A stretch of 64,000 bases of DNA from Akkermansiaceae bacterium (GTDB taxonomy: Bacteria; Verrucomicrobiota; Verrucomicrobiia; Verrucomicrobiales; DEV007), in the NCBI GenBank assembly GCA_024233005.1, contig JACKQE010000003.1, positions 124,001 through 188,000 on the forward strand, given 5' to 3'. The notes under the pieces were generated by a model. That model did not search any database. It was not told the origin of the DNA and saw nothing but the letters and a program-made list of their open reading frames with translations. The stretch's first letter is position 1. Each line of letters starts with the position of its first letter. Position numbers and translations under genes: made by a program. Of this stretch, positions 45,254-54,128 are shown piece by piece.

Positions 45254-45961
45254 ATGAAAAGTCTGCTTCGCGCTTCATTCGCTCTGGTCGCAGTCGCTGC
45301 GGCCGCCTCTCTGATGCTGTTGGCCGCGCCAACGGCGGCTTCGGCCAAGGATTCCCCGGAACGCCGTTTCGACCACCGCTGTGACGCCTGTGGTGCCAAC
45401 ATTTACAGCTACCGAAAATCCTCCGGCAAAGACAAGCATGGCCATACCACCTATCAATGGAAGGTCGCCGGCCACAATTGTCCCCGGGCAGGGCACGCCG
45501 AGGCACAGGAACACGGACACGCCGAGCATCGCGACGGAAGCCGGGAGGACTGCCGGCGAGGCGAATCGGCGCCCTACCGTGAATATGATGACCGCCAGGC
45601 GGAAGCCTACCAGCCCCGTTACGATGAACGTCGTGTCGAATCCGCTCCCTACCGTGAATACGATGACCGCCAGGCGGAAGCCTACCAGCCCCGTTACGAT
45701 GAACGTCGTGTCGAATCCGCTCCCTACCGAGATTTCCGGAATGATGAATTCCAGCCTCGCTACGAAGACGGTCGTGCTCCCTACAACGATCAAGGATACA
45801 ATGACCGTCGGAATTCCTGCCCCGAGGCCGCCCCTAGGCCGCGCTGCGAGCAGCCACCGGTTCAGGATTCCTGTCACGGGCAGAACCTGTCTTCGCGTGA
45901 TCTGATCATCAATGCCATTGGAACGCTGATTCAAAGGCGCCTGCAGGACCACTGCCACTGA
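45254..45961 (+). CDS. Secreted repeat protein with CxxC and 25-residue tandem repeats
   Basis: ATG at 45254 gives a 235-residue protein with a signal peptide (FALVAVAAAASLMLLAAPTAASA). I do not recognise the family. A CDACG zinc-ribbon-like motif and His-rich region (GHTTYQWKVAGHNC, HAEAQEHGHAEH) suggest metal binding. The middle contains two exact 25-residue repeats starting ESAPYREYDDRQAEAYQPR, with a partial third; the C-terminus has a Cys-rich stretch (CPEAAPRPRCEQPP) and an RDLIINAIGTLIQRRL helix. An outer, possibly structural or metal-binding role is likely. It is divergent from the alcohol dehydrogenase gene and ends just before a strong terminator. Confidence 0.8.
   Translation: MKSLLRASFALVAVAAAASLMLLAAPTAASAKDSPERRFDHRCDACGANIYSYRKSSGKDKHGHTTYQWKVAGHNCPRAGHAEAQEHGHAEHRDGSREDCRRGESAPYREYDDRQAEAYQPRYDERRVESAPYREYDDRQAEAYQPRYDERRVESAPYRDFRNDEFQPRYEDGRAPYNDQGYNDRRNSCPEAAPRPRCEQPPVQDSCHGQNLSSRDLIINAIGTLIQRRLQDHCH
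45563..45712 (+). repeat. Two 75-bp in-frame tandem repeats
   Basis: Units at 45563-45637 and 45638-45712 are nearly identical at DNA level and encode identical 25-residue blocks. A truncated third unit starts at 45713 (ESAPYR) and then diverges. The few differences lie in synonymous positions at the first unit's start. Confidence 0.9.
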
Positions 45962-45994
45962 ACAGTCGGCCATTTCTGACACTTTCAAACATGG

Positions 45995-46026
45995 ACGGCC
46001 CGGGATCAACTCCCGGGTCGTTTCGT
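45995..46026 (+). terminator. Intrinsic terminator after the repeat protein gene
   Basis: An 11-bp stem with one G-U pair (45995-46005 with 46011-46021, loop TCAAC) is followed by TTTCG. It lies 34 bases after the stop at 45961 and between convergent genes, so it may work in both directions. Confidence 0.7.
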
Positions 46027-46045
46027 ATTCCGGGGCGTGGCAGCA

Positions 46046-46936
46046 TCAGATGGCCAAATGTCCAAGTGCCAGCAGTCCGTAATAGGTGTATTCGATGTCG
46101 AGATCATCATCGCCCCAACTCCCGTGGAAGCCGCCCTCGGCGGTCCAGAGTCCGTCGATGTAATCCAAAAGACCCTCGCGCAGCGGCGCGAAATCAACCT
46201 GAAGGCCATCGAGGGCATGCAGAGCGACTGCCGTGGACAAGAGATCCGGCATCGGGGCTCCAGGAAACGGCAGGAAGCCTCCCCCTTCCAGATGGAAACA
46301 TCCGAGCAGCCAATCCCCGGTTGCGGCTGGCACCGCCAGGCGGAGGTGACGCGCAAGGGAGACGGCCGCGGCAGTGGCGGGCACATTCGGCACCGGAAAC
46401 ACCGTGTCGTTCGCCCAAGCCCCACTGCCATCGGGCGCGGCGAGTGACCTCACACTGGAAGCGACCCGCTCCGGTTCCGGCAACGGCACCCCCAAGTCCG
46501 AATAGGCCCCGCGCGCCAAAAATGCGGCGTAAGTGGATCCGGTTTCCGCAGCATCCATCTGGTTGTAGCCTCCATCGGCGGAGCGGAAACCCTCTATCCG
46601 GGAAAGCAGAGCTTCCTGCAACGGGGAACTCCGCCTCAGGGCGGCCCCGCAGCGAGCCAGACAACAGAGATGGACAAAATCCCATTCTTCCATCCGATCC
46701 TCACAGGATTCGAGATAGCGGCGCAGGGGCTCCTCCGGCAGGGGTACCTGCAACGCGGTCAAGGCATCGAGGGCGAAACTCGTGTAATACAGATCCGGTT
46801 CGCCATCACGGTCGCGGAAACCACCTGACGGAGCCTGCTGTGATCGCACGTAATCCGCGACGAGCCGGGAGGCCTCCGGCCCCAGCAGTTTTGGCGCAAG
46901 CCGGGCCACCTGCAGCATTTCGAGACGCAAGGACAT
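46046..46936 (-). CDS. Prenyltransferase/squalene-oxidase-type alpha-toroid protein
   Basis: The 296-residue protein shows repeated short blocks of the alpha/alpha toroid family: SQQAPSGGFRDRDGEPDLYYTSFAL, RSADGGYNQMDAAETGSTYAAF, GAWANDTVFPVPNVPATAAA and a final GGFHGSWGDDDLDIEYTYYGLLAL. The ending resembles geranylgeranyl-transferase beta subunits. The canonical DxDD motif of class II cyclases is absent, so cyclase activity is doubtful. ATG at 46936 was chosen over a TTG two codons earlier. Its start lies just inside the end of the HAD phosphatase gene, so the two are probably translated together. A role in terpenoid or isoprenoid metabolism is possible but unproven. Confidence 0.75.
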   Translation of the reverse strand: MSLRLEMLQVARLAPKLLGPEASRLVADYVRSQQAPSGGFRDRDGEPDLYYTSFALDALTALQVPLPEEPLRRYLESCEDRMEEWDFVHLCCLARCGAALRRSSPLQEALLSRIEGFRSADGGYNQMDAAETGSTYAAFLARGAYSDLGVPLPEPERVASSVRSLAAPDGSGAWANDTVFPVPNVPATAAAVSLARHLRLAVPAATGDWLLGCFHLEGGGFLPFPGAPMPDLLSTAVALHALDGLQVDFAPLREGLLDYIDGLWTAEGGFHGSWGDDDLDIEYTYYGLLALGHLAI

Positions 46937-46938
46937 GA

Positions 46939-47745
46939 TCAATCGTTCGGTTCAGGGATCCGGTAAAGCCCCGCCATCTGGAGCAGGGTCGCCCAACGGT
47001 CCCCCCACTTTCCCCGGTAAGGCCGTGCCGGCAGCAGGGTCTGCCAGCGCTCTTTGGCCCCGTGGGCGGCAAACCGCTTTCCGGGATGAATCATGACTCC
47101 GTTTTCGCAGATGCTGAGCAACGGGATGTCGGCGGCACTGTCGGAATATCCCCAACTGTCCGGCAACCGAGCCCCCCCGGTGGCGTCGAACCCCACGGGC
47201 AACAGGCCGGACTCCCTCATGGCATCAATCTTGGCGCCATGCTTGTTGTTGGGGCCGTCAATGCGGGGGAAAAAGGGCATCGGGTCGGACGCTTCCATCC
47301 GCGTGGCCACCCAGTGGTGGAACCCCAAAGCCGCGGCGATCTCCCCGACATAGAGCGACGGACTGGCGGAATTCAGGACCAATTCACGGCCCTCCACCCG
47401 GTGGCGTTCCAGTTCAGCCACGATTTCCGGATACTGCACCCGGGGAAGCACCGTCGCCGCAAATTCCTTGGCATACCCCCGGAGACGGGCCAGAGGCATA
47501 CGCCAAAGATAGCAGGAAAAAACGCGCTTCAAGGTGCGCAAGGGGATCAGTCGGAGTCCTCCCAGCACCGCGAGAGGGAGAAATACCATGAGGTAAAGAC
47601 GGCGCCAACGTTCGCGGCGCAGCACGAAATTGGCAAAAAGCACCTGGGTGTCGTGGGGCAAAAGGGTGTGGTCGAGGTCGAACAATGCCCACCCGGAAGG
47701 GGTTGCGGGAATGGATGCGGTCGGGACTGATTCCGGCATGGCCAT
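46939..47745 (-). CDS. HAD-IB family phosphatase with membrane segment
   Basis: With the start at 47745 the 268-residue product has the HAD motifs in order: FDLDHT with nucleophile Asp23 and Asp25, motif II in LVLNSAS, a Lys in NNKHGAK and motif IV GYSDSAADIPLL. The pattern follows the serB-like subfamily (IB). A hydrophobic stretch LYLMVFLPLAVLGGLRLIPL suggests membrane contact, as in some phosphatidyl or prenyl phosphate phosphatases. The frame is open upstream to 48096, and 47835 is another possible start, but that would leave almost no room for the divergent promoter. It overlaps the toroid gene's start region. Confidence 0.82.
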   Translation of the reverse strand: MAMPESVPTASIPATPSGWALFDLDHTLLPHDTQVLFANFVLRRERWRRLYLMVFLPLAVLGGLRLIPLRTLKRVFSCYLWRMPLARLRGYAKEFAATVLPRVQYPEIVAELERHRVEGRELVLNSASPSLYVGEIAAALGFHHWVATRMEASDPMPFFPRIDGPNNKHGAKIDAMRESGLLPVGFDATGGARLPDSWGYSDSAADIPLLSICENGVMIHPGKRFAAHGAKERWQTLLPARPYRGKWGDRWATLLQMAGLYRIPEPND

Positions 47746-47856
47746 CTGTGACCGGAAAACCGGCGCGGCGCAAGGGCGGAAAAAGTGGTCCCAAACCCGC
47801 ACCGCTCCGAGAAACCCGATGACAGGCGCGTCCATCCCGGAGTAAACTGTTCTTGT

Positions 47857-48120
47857 ATGGACGAGGAAATCAAAGCGCTGGCCGAGGCGACCTACCGCGA
47901 GAAAATTCGCCGAGCCAGGCAATCGCCCCCCTCCCTGAAGATCGGTCGGGGAGCGGAGCTTTTCGCCGATTCCTGTCAAAGGATCCGCTGCGGAATCCGG
48001 GCCCAATGCTCGAACATCGGACCGGAAGAGGTCGAACGGGTCCTCTTGGACGGTTTGGCGAGGCTCAAACGCAGTCACGACCACGGCATCATTCAATACA
48101 CCAAAGATACCTCCCCATGA
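47857..48120 (+). CDS. Small conserved-type protein upstream of a nucleotidyltransferase
   Basis: The 87-residue product from ATG 47857 is rich in charge and has no signal peptide. A basic N-terminal helix (IKALAEATYREKIRRARQ) precedes LKIGRGAELFADSCQRIRCG and a C-terminal segment with HDHG. I do not recognise the family. Its stop overlaps the next ATG by four bases (ATGA), so the two are translationally coupled, as in many toxin-antitoxin modules. A partner or antitoxin-like role is inferred only from that coupling. Confidence 0.65.
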   Translation: MDEEIKALAEATYREKIRRARQSPPSLKIGRGAELFADSCQRIRCGIRAQCSNIGPEEVERVLLDGLARLKRSHDHGIIQYTKDTSP

Positions 48121-48689
48121 AAAACGGCAACGACGTTATCACCAAGGTCATTGAAGCCTTTGAATCTCTGGGGATTGATTACTTCCTCGCCGGTTCCCTC
48201 TCGTCCAATTATTATGGAGTGCCCCGTTCCACTCAAGATGCCGACTTTGTCGCCAATCTCCGTGGCAAGGGCCTCGAAATCGACGCGATTCTCGGGGAAA
48301 CGTTTGATCTCGACCCCCAAGGAGCGTTTGAGACCGTGACCGGCACCTACCGGGAAACTTTGAGCGTGAAAGGCATTCCTTTTAAAATCGAGATCTTCCA
48401 CCTCAGCAACGACCCCCACGACCAGCAACGACTCGAACGCCGGGTGTCAGTCTATGACGACGCGCTGGGAAAGCATGTCTATATTCCCACCGCCGAGGAT
48501 GTCATCCTCACCAAACTCAGATGGGCACGAGTCGCGCACCGTGGAAAGGACAAAGACGACGTTCGGGACATCATCGCCGTTGTCGGGGAGGATCTTTTGG
48601 ACTGGAACTACATCCATGACTGGGCCAGCCAGCACGGGACCCGTCCGCTGCTCGACGAAATCCGCCACTCCCTGCCAGCGGATCTCTAA
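48117..48689 (+). CDS. Nucleotidyltransferase-fold protein (AbiEii/DUF6036-like)
   Basis: The 190-residue product carries the minimal nucleotidyltransferase signature: a GS pair (Gly26-Ser27) in FLAGSLSSNYYGVPRSTQDAD, with the catalytic Asp41 and Asp43. The C-terminal half contains VYIPTAEDVILTKLRWA and KDKDDVRDIIAVVGEDLLDW, typical of AbiEii- and DUF6036-like families. Such proteins add nucleotides to RNA or protein targets and are often toxins of two-gene modules. Here the coupled upstream gene encodes a protein that is not a recognised AbiEi antitoxin. The gene is convergent with the sialidase fusion, 20 bases apart. Confidence 0.8.
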   Translation: MKNGNDVITKVIEAFESLGIDYFLAGSLSSNYYGVPRSTQDADFVANLRGKGLEIDAILGETFDLDPQGAFETVTGTYRETLSVKGIPFKIEIFHLSNDPHDQQRLERRVSVYDDALGKHVYIPTAEDVILTKLRWARVAHRGKDKDDVRDIIAVVGEDLLDWNYIHDWASQHGTRPLLDEIRHSLPADL

Positions 48690-48709
48690 AGCGGCACTCC
48701 CCTGCTTTG

Positions 48710-51700
48710 CTATTGGCTGATGACACCGGGCAGGATCACCGAGGAGGGATCCGAGGGGTGTTTGTCATGGGCCAAATAAACGATCAGATCCGCCAATTCC
48801 TGCTGCGTGAGGGCTTTCTCCAATCCCTCGGGCATGAGCGACACCGGCAGAGTGGTCACCTCGGCGACCGCATCGCGGGGGATGGTTTCATCCGCCCCCG
48901 CCGGGGGACGCAAGACCAGACGCTGGTCGTTGTCCTCGACCGGAATCCCCATGATGGCGCGGCCGTCCTTGGTTTTGACGAGCCGGGCCTGGTAGCCGTT
49001 CCCGATCACCAGGTTGGGGTCAAGCACATTGGACAACATCTGGTCGAGTGAACCGCGTCCGGTGACACTGAGATCGGGACCGATCAAATGTCCCTTGCCA
49101 TGGATGACATGACAGGCGGCACAGGTTTTAAGGAAGACCGCTTCGCCCCGCTGCCAGTTTCCCGGAGTGCGGGCGACCATGGCCTTGGTGGCTTTGATAA
49201 CCTCCTCCCGCTCGGGATTGCGCCCATCGCGGAACTTCCCCCACAAAGCCTCGACCGCTTCCCGCACCTTGGGATCACCCGAGGAGGCCATTTTGGCGGC
49301 CTGCAGCGGATTGACGAGCCCCTTGTCAAGTGCTCCCGATGTCACCGCGCCCACCAAGGCCATGCTCCATGCCCCCCGTTGGCCCAGCAATTCGATGGCG
49401 TCCCGGACCAGCACCTTGGGCAGAGTCGGCAGCACCGCGACGACCGTGCCCCCCACTTCCGGGGAATCGAGCCGACCCAGTGTTCCCAGAATGCGCCCCT
49501 TCAAAGGAACAGGGACGGACTGATCCGAAAGCAGCGTCTTGGCGCCTGCGAGAGCACCCACCGGATCGACCTTGGCGAGGGTTTCGAGGGCCTCAATGCG
49601 GGTTTCCACGCCAAATCCGCTGTTGTTCAGCGCGGCGCGGATGAGTTCCAGCGCCTTGGCATCGCCCCAGACAGCGCCCAATTGAGCAGCCGGGAAGCGC
49701 AATGGGGAATTCACCAAGTCCAGAACCGGCGTCACTCCGGGAGCCAGTTGCTCTTTGACCCCGGAAAGATCCGCGGGTTTGATTTCTCCACTGCGCACGC
49801 GCCCGGCAAGCAGGGTCAGGCATTCCCCCGCCCCTGCCACCGCTCCGCGGTCTTGAAGCAGCCGGAATACCCTGGCAAAGGGCTCCAGTTGGGGCTTCGA
49901 CCGGTCCACGAGGAAGGCCGCAAGCTGGGGAAGAAATTCCACCACCGCAGGTTGCTTGGCAAGATCCGTCACAGCCTCGAGCTGGGAGAGGAGGCTTCCC
50001 GTTTCTTTCGGGGATGCCTCCAGCAACGGATAGAGATTCTGCCAGACAATGTGGGCGATCAGACGTTCCTCCCCGGCGTGGGCGAGACATTCTCCGAGGA
50101 GGGCCGGAGCGCCCGCCCGCAGCCCCTCAACCCGGGTTGCGGCAATGGCCACCTGCAACCGGACATCCGGCGAGTCATCCGTCACCAGACTCGCCACCGC
50201 CCTGGCCACAGCCTCCGAAGTCTTCCCTTGATTGGAAGCCGCGCGGACCGCCCAGGAACGCCTCCAGGCATCTTCGTCCTGCAGCAGTGCAAGATGGAAT
50301 GACTCATCGAGCGCTCCCTGGCCCAGCAATGACCAGAGCGCATGCATCCGTGCCTGACGGGGAGCCCCGGCATCGTTCACTAGATCGCGGAGCATCCCGG
50401 CGGACTGCGGAGAGGCGCGTTCGGACAGGAGCCGCTGGGCGGTCTCCCGGTAGTAAATGTTCGGGCTGCGGAGTCGCCGCACCAGAGCGGCATCATCCTC
50501 GGCCCCCAGATCAAACGCTCCGGCACGGGGGGTTTCCTGGTAACGGATCCGATAAAGCCGCCCCCGTGAACGGTCCACCCCGGGAGGATCGGCATTCGCG
50601 TCTTGGTAGCAATGATAACGATCGTACCAGTCCAGAATGTAGAGGCACCCGTCCGGACCGGTTTTCTGGGCGACCGGCATGTGCCAGACATCGTTCGCGG
50701 TCAGGAAATCGGGACGCGGCTTGGCAAAGTAGGAAGCCCCGCGACGCTCCAGGGTGTCGACATTGATGCAACTGCCATGAATGTTCCCCATGTAGAGGTG
50801 ACGCCGGTATTCCTCCGGGTATGCGTCGGAGTCGAACCAGGTGATGCCGCAATAGGCCGCCATCTGGTGTTTGTGCTCGACGATACTGTTGATTTTCCAG
50901 GTATGGGGAGGATACGGTCCGCCTTGACGGTGGTAGTAGCCACTTTGCACCAGGTGCCAAAGGTGGTCGATGACGCAGGCACTGAGGAAAGCACTGCCGT
51001 TCTCGTCCCAGGCGATGCCCCAGGGATTGGACGTTCCTTCGGCAAAAATCTGGAAATCATGGGTGCCTTTCCAGGGACCGGCACTGTCCGGACGGGGATT
51101 GACTCGCCACATGGCGCAGGTGATGTCATGGGTCTGTCCACGATGTTGGATTTTTCCATAGTTGAAGACCCCGTTGAGCCCATAAAGCCACCCGTCCGGC
51201 CCCCAGGTGAGGCTGTTGGGCAGCTCATGGGTGTCCGTGCGGCCGAAACCGGTCACGACCACGCGCTGGCGGTCCGCCTTGAGGTCGCCATCGGTGTCCT
51301 CGAGAAAGAGGAGGTCGGGCGAATTGGCCACCCAGACCCCGCCGTAACCCACCGCGATGCCGGAGGGAATGTTGAGCCCTTCGGCGAAGATGGTGACTTT
51401 GTCGACCCGCCCGTCGTGGTCGGTGTCCTCCAGCACCTTGATCCGATCACGACCGGGGCCCGGCTCTTTGCGAGGATACTCAAAGCTTTCGGTGATCCAG
51501 AATCGGCCCTTTTCATCGATCGCCATGGACACCGGATTGGCAATGTCCGGCTCCGCCGCGACCACCTCGACGGAAAAGCCCTCGGGCACCGTCATTTTCC
51601 GGGCGGCTTCCGCGGCCTCCAGAGGCGGTCCCGGGGGGGCGCTCTGCTTCCGCGGCACCCGCACCGTACCTCCCAGGACATCACGCCCCACCAAGGTGTC

Positions 51701-52924
51701 CTTGCCACCGGAGAGCCACTCCACATTGAACCGTGCCAGAGTCAGGCTGGCTGGTTGGTAGGCCTGTTCCCGCTGCCCGCGCTCGTACAAGCAATAAATC
51801 TCCCCGCTCGCCGGATTCACCGCGAGATCACTGTAACCGCTGGGTCCGGCTTCGATCGTCCTCATGACCGGCCAGGTTTTGCCTTCGTCATAGCTGAGCT
51901 TGACCGACACGTTCTTCCGGTCCCGTCCTTCCGCATTGTGGGGATTGGCAAAGAGGAGACGGTTTTTGTCGGCGCCCGGCTGGGCCGAGAGCCGCACCAG
52001 AGCCCCCATGCAGATCGGATCCGGCAACCCGGCATCCAAGGTCGTCGGAGTCCATCCCGTCGCCCCATCCGGACTGGTGGTCACCGCCCGGCGGTGCTCT
52101 TCCCCCTCGTGACGGAGATTCAACATCACCCTGCCGTCGGCCAGTTGGGCAATCACGGTTTCGCTGGGATTTTTCAGCCGAGACACGGAGGCCGGAAGGC
52201 TCTCATGGCTGGGATCTGCCGCTACGAGATCTCCCGCCTGCCAGGTTTTCCCAAAATCATCGGAAAAAATGGTCGCCACCGCGCTCGGACGGTGGGCATG
52301 CCCGCCGGTGCCCGTGGACATCCAGACTGGGACCACGAGACGTCCGTTGGTGAGCTGAATGCCGTGTCCCGGTCCCGTGGCGATCACTTTCCATGGGTAG
52401 CGGTCACGAAAGGATTCGAAAGTGGGCGTGATGTCGACCGGAGCGGAAAACGTCCTTCCATCATCATGGCTGCGCAGGTAATAGCAGCGGGCATATTCCA
52501 GGCAGTAGAGAAAATGCACCGCGTCGTTCTTCGTGTCGGAGATTGCGACAGGATTGTTGCAGGTGGTTTCCCCCGGTTTCGCCAAATTCTGGGCCAGTGC
52601 GACTTCGTTTTTGGGAAAATTCGGAGGCGGGGTCACGACCTTCACGGGAGCCTCCCAGGTGCGTCCCCCGTTCGGCGAGCGGCGCAGAAAAATATCGATC
52701 GTGTTCCAGTCCCCCTTGGCGCTCTTTCTTGCCTCACAATATGCCAGCAAAGTGCCCCGCGGAGTCACCGCCAGTCCGGGAATGCGGTACAGCTCATAGC
52801 CGGCCTCCCCGGCCGTGAAAACCGGCGATTGCTCGAACAAGGGGTCATCGGCCTGAAGGGAGGGGACATCCCACCAGAAAGCCGGGAGAAGCAAAGGCAG
52901 CAGGGGCAACAGATGGCGGCGCAT
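48710..52924 (-). CDS. Sialidase fused to PVC-type CxxCH dehydrogenase with HEAT repeats
   Basis: The 1404-residue protein (ATG 52924, signal peptide LPLLPLLLPAFWW) has two halves. Residues about 25-410 are a sialidase propeller: the RIP motif ELYRIPGLAVTP, YCEARKS, and four Asp boxes (SPNGGRTWEAP, SHDDGRTFSAP, SDDFGKTWQAG, SYDEGKTWPVM). Residues about 430-860 are a sorbosone-dehydrogenase-like propeller (IKVLEDTDHDGRVDK, GPDGWLYGLNGVFNYGK), followed by HEAT-like helices and a heme motif CAACH at about 1268, with SLMPEGLEKALTQQE near the end. It probably couples release of sialic acid-type sugars with an oxidation step in the periplasm or at the surface. I know of no described enzyme with this exact fusion. 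Confidence 0.87.
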   Translation of the reverse strand: MRRHLLPLLPLLLPAFWWDVPSLQADDPLFEQSPVFTAGEAGYELYRIPGLAVTPRGTLLAYCEARKSAKGDWNTIDIFLRRSPNGGRTWEAPVKVVTPPPNFPKNEVALAQNLAKPGETTCNNPVAISDTKNDAVHFLYCLEYARCYYLRSHDDGRTFSAPVDITPTFESFRDRYPWKVIATGPGHGIQLTNGRLVVPVWMSTGTGGHAHRPSAVATIFSDDFGKTWQAGDLVAADPSHESLPASVSRLKNPSETVIAQLADGRVMLNLRHEGEEHRRAVTTSPDGATGWTPTTLDAGLPDPICMGALVRLSAQPGADKNRLLFANPHNAEGRDRKNVSVKLSYDEGKTWPVMRTIEAGPSGYSDLAVNPASGEIYCLYERGQREQAYQPASLTLARFNVEWLSGGKDTLVGRDVLGGTVRVPRKQSAPPGPPLEAAEAARKMTVPEGFSVEVVAAEPDIANPVSMAIDEKGRFWITESFEYPRKEPGPGRDRIKVLEDTDHDGRVDKVTIFAEGLNIPSGIAVGYGGVWVANSPDLLFLEDTDGDLKADRQRVVVTGFGRTDTHELPNSLTWGPDGWLYGLNGVFNYGKIQHRGQTHDITCAMWRVNPRPDSAGPWKGTHDFQIFAEGTSNPWGIAWDENGSAFLSACVIDHLWHLVQSGYYHRQGGPYPPHTWKINSIVEHKHQMAAYCGITWFDSDAYPEEYRRHLYMGNIHGSCINVDTLERRGASYFAKPRPDFLTANDVWHMPVAQKTGPDGCLYILDWYDRYHCYQDANADPPGVDRSRGRLYRIRYQETPRAGAFDLGAEDDAALVRRLRSPNIYYRETAQRLLSERASPQSAGMLRDLVNDAGAPRQARMHALWSLLGQGALDESFHLALLQDEDAWRRSWAVRAASNQGKTSEAVARAVASLVTDDSPDVRLQVAIAATRVEGLRAGAPALLGECLAHAGEERLIAHIVWQNLYPLLEASPKETGSLLSQLEAVTDLAKQPAVVEFLPQLAAFLVDRSKPQLEPFARVFRLLQDRGAVAGAGECLTLLAGRVRSGEIKPADLSGVKEQLAPGVTPVLDLVNSPLRFPAAQLGAVWGDAKALELIRAALNNSGFGVETRIEALETLAKVDPVGALAGAKTLLSDQSVPVPLKGRILGTLGRLDSPEVGGTVVAVLPTLPKVLVRDAIELLGQRGAWSMALVGAVTSGALDKGLVNPLQAAKMASSGDPKVREAVEALWGKFRDGRNPEREEVIKATKAMVARTPGNWQRGEAVFLKTCAACHVIHGKGHLIGPDLSVTGRGSLDQMLSNVLDPNLVIGNGYQARLVKTKDGRAIMGIPVEDNDQRLVLRPPAGADETIPRDAVAEVTTLPVSLMPEGLEKALTQQELADLIVYLAHDKHPSDPSSVILPGVISQ

Positions 52925-53111
52925 GATAAATCGGAGAATCGAACGTGGGGAGACCAAGCTACAAAAGCCACCGTTCCTTGCCAAGGTGAAATTGACCGCA
53001 ACCACGGAGTCCCGCGACCAGGTTGCTACCGGCAGGCATGCCCCCCCTTGGAGAATGGCCTTCCTCAAGCACCACCTTGATTTCAAGCACGAATCGCGCT
53101 ATTACCAAATC

Positions 53112-54110
53112 ATGAAAAAATTCCTCCTTTTTCTCCTCATTCTCGGGATCGCGGGCTTTTTCCTTTACGACCCGCACCTGAAACCCTATCTCGGTCCCTA
53201 CATCGAGCCTGTGATAGCAAAGATCAGAGGAAAAGCACCGGCGGCACCGGAAAGCCCCGCCGCCACTCTCCCGGCGGGGGAGGCCTCGACGAAACCGGTT
53301 GAGGTGGCCAACAAGGGCGACAATGCTCCCCGTAGTGATGTCCCGCCGTCCCCCCCTCCTCCTGCTCCCAAGGAAACCGTGGCCTCGACGCCGCCCGCAC
53401 CCAAGCCCAAAAGCGAGATCGACAAGCTTCTGGAGCAACGGTATCCGCGTCCCAACATCACCCCTCTGGCGGTGCTGGTGAACAACTGGCAGGCGGTCCC
53501 TCCGAAAGCCTACCCGCCGCAGGTCACCATCCAGGAAAAGGTGGCCTTTTCCGTCAAAGATGGCAGTGGCCGGGTCATTGGCAGCAGTGTCATGGACAAA
53601 GGCAATGTCGTGGTCCCCGTCCAGCTCAATGGAACCAATCTGATCATCGCCAGCCCGGCGAACCGTCAGATGCAGTCCAGCATTCCGGTCGATCAGACGG
53701 ATTTCAAACAACGGATCGAAGCCACCTATGCCAAATTTGTGGCAGACCGCACCAACAAGATCAACCAGATGAGGGAACTGGCACGCCCCCGGATCGAGCA
53801 GGAACTCGCGTCCGGTGGAACCGGCCAACGCGCTCCCCAGGATTCGGGTGATCCCCGTTTCGCGGCGGTGAAGGAAAGCCTTAGCAAAGGGGAACTGCGA
53901 GCCGCCCGGCTGGATGAGGCGGTCGACTACCACTGGAACGGTTCTGAGCAGATCAATGGGGAGACCTTTAAGGGAAGCTATGACTCCGTCACTGTAAGCT
54001 TTGAGGTCCACACCATTTTCGGCGTTTTCCCGGCGGAATACAAATGCCTCCTTCGCAACGGAAAGGTCGCGGGTTGGATGGATCCGGTGACCAACGAAGA
54101 AAAAATCTGA
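53112..54110 (+). CDS. Hypothetical membrane-anchored protein
   Basis: The 332-residue product begins with one membrane segment or signal anchor (FLLFLLILGIAGFFLY, residues 4-19). A Pro/Ala/Lys-rich linker runs to about residue 100. The C-terminal 230 residues (about 105-330) form a beta-strand-rich domain (QVTIQEKVAFSVKDGSG, VVVPVQLNGTNLIIAS), then a helical stretch (IEATYAKFVADRTNKINQMRE). I do not recognise the family. It precedes the esterase gene by 18 bases, so co-transcription is likely. The frame is open upstream to 52923, but the chosen ATG at 53112 starts the hydrophobic segment. Confidence 0.72.
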   Translation: MKKFLLFLLILGIAGFFLYDPHLKPYLGPYIEPVIAKIRGKAPAAPESPAATLPAGEASTKPVEVANKGDNAPRSDVPPSPPPPAPKETVASTPPAPKPKSEIDKLLEQRYPRPNITPLAVLVNNWQAVPPKAYPPQVTIQEKVAFSVKDGSGRVIGSSVMDKGNVVVPVQLNGTNLIIASPANRQMQSSIPVDQTDFKQRIEATYAKFVADRTNKINQMRELARPRIEQELASGGTGQRAPQDSGDPRFAAVKESLSKGELRAARLDEAVDYHWNGSEQINGETFKGSYDSVTVSFEVHTIFGVFPAEYKCLLRNGKVAGWMDPVTNEEKI

Positions 54111-54128
54111 TCCCCGCCCCAGCCGCCC

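Noticed and set aside
45563..45712. Repeats examined as a possible CRISPR array
   Set aside because: Units are directly adjacent, 75 bp, without spacers, and lie in frame in a secreted protein.
50603..53080. Plus-strand open frame of 825 codons opposite the sialidase fusion
   Set aside because: It has no motif, and the minus strand reads a complete sialidase and CxxCH protein over the same bases. G+C-rich DNA often yields such antisense frames.
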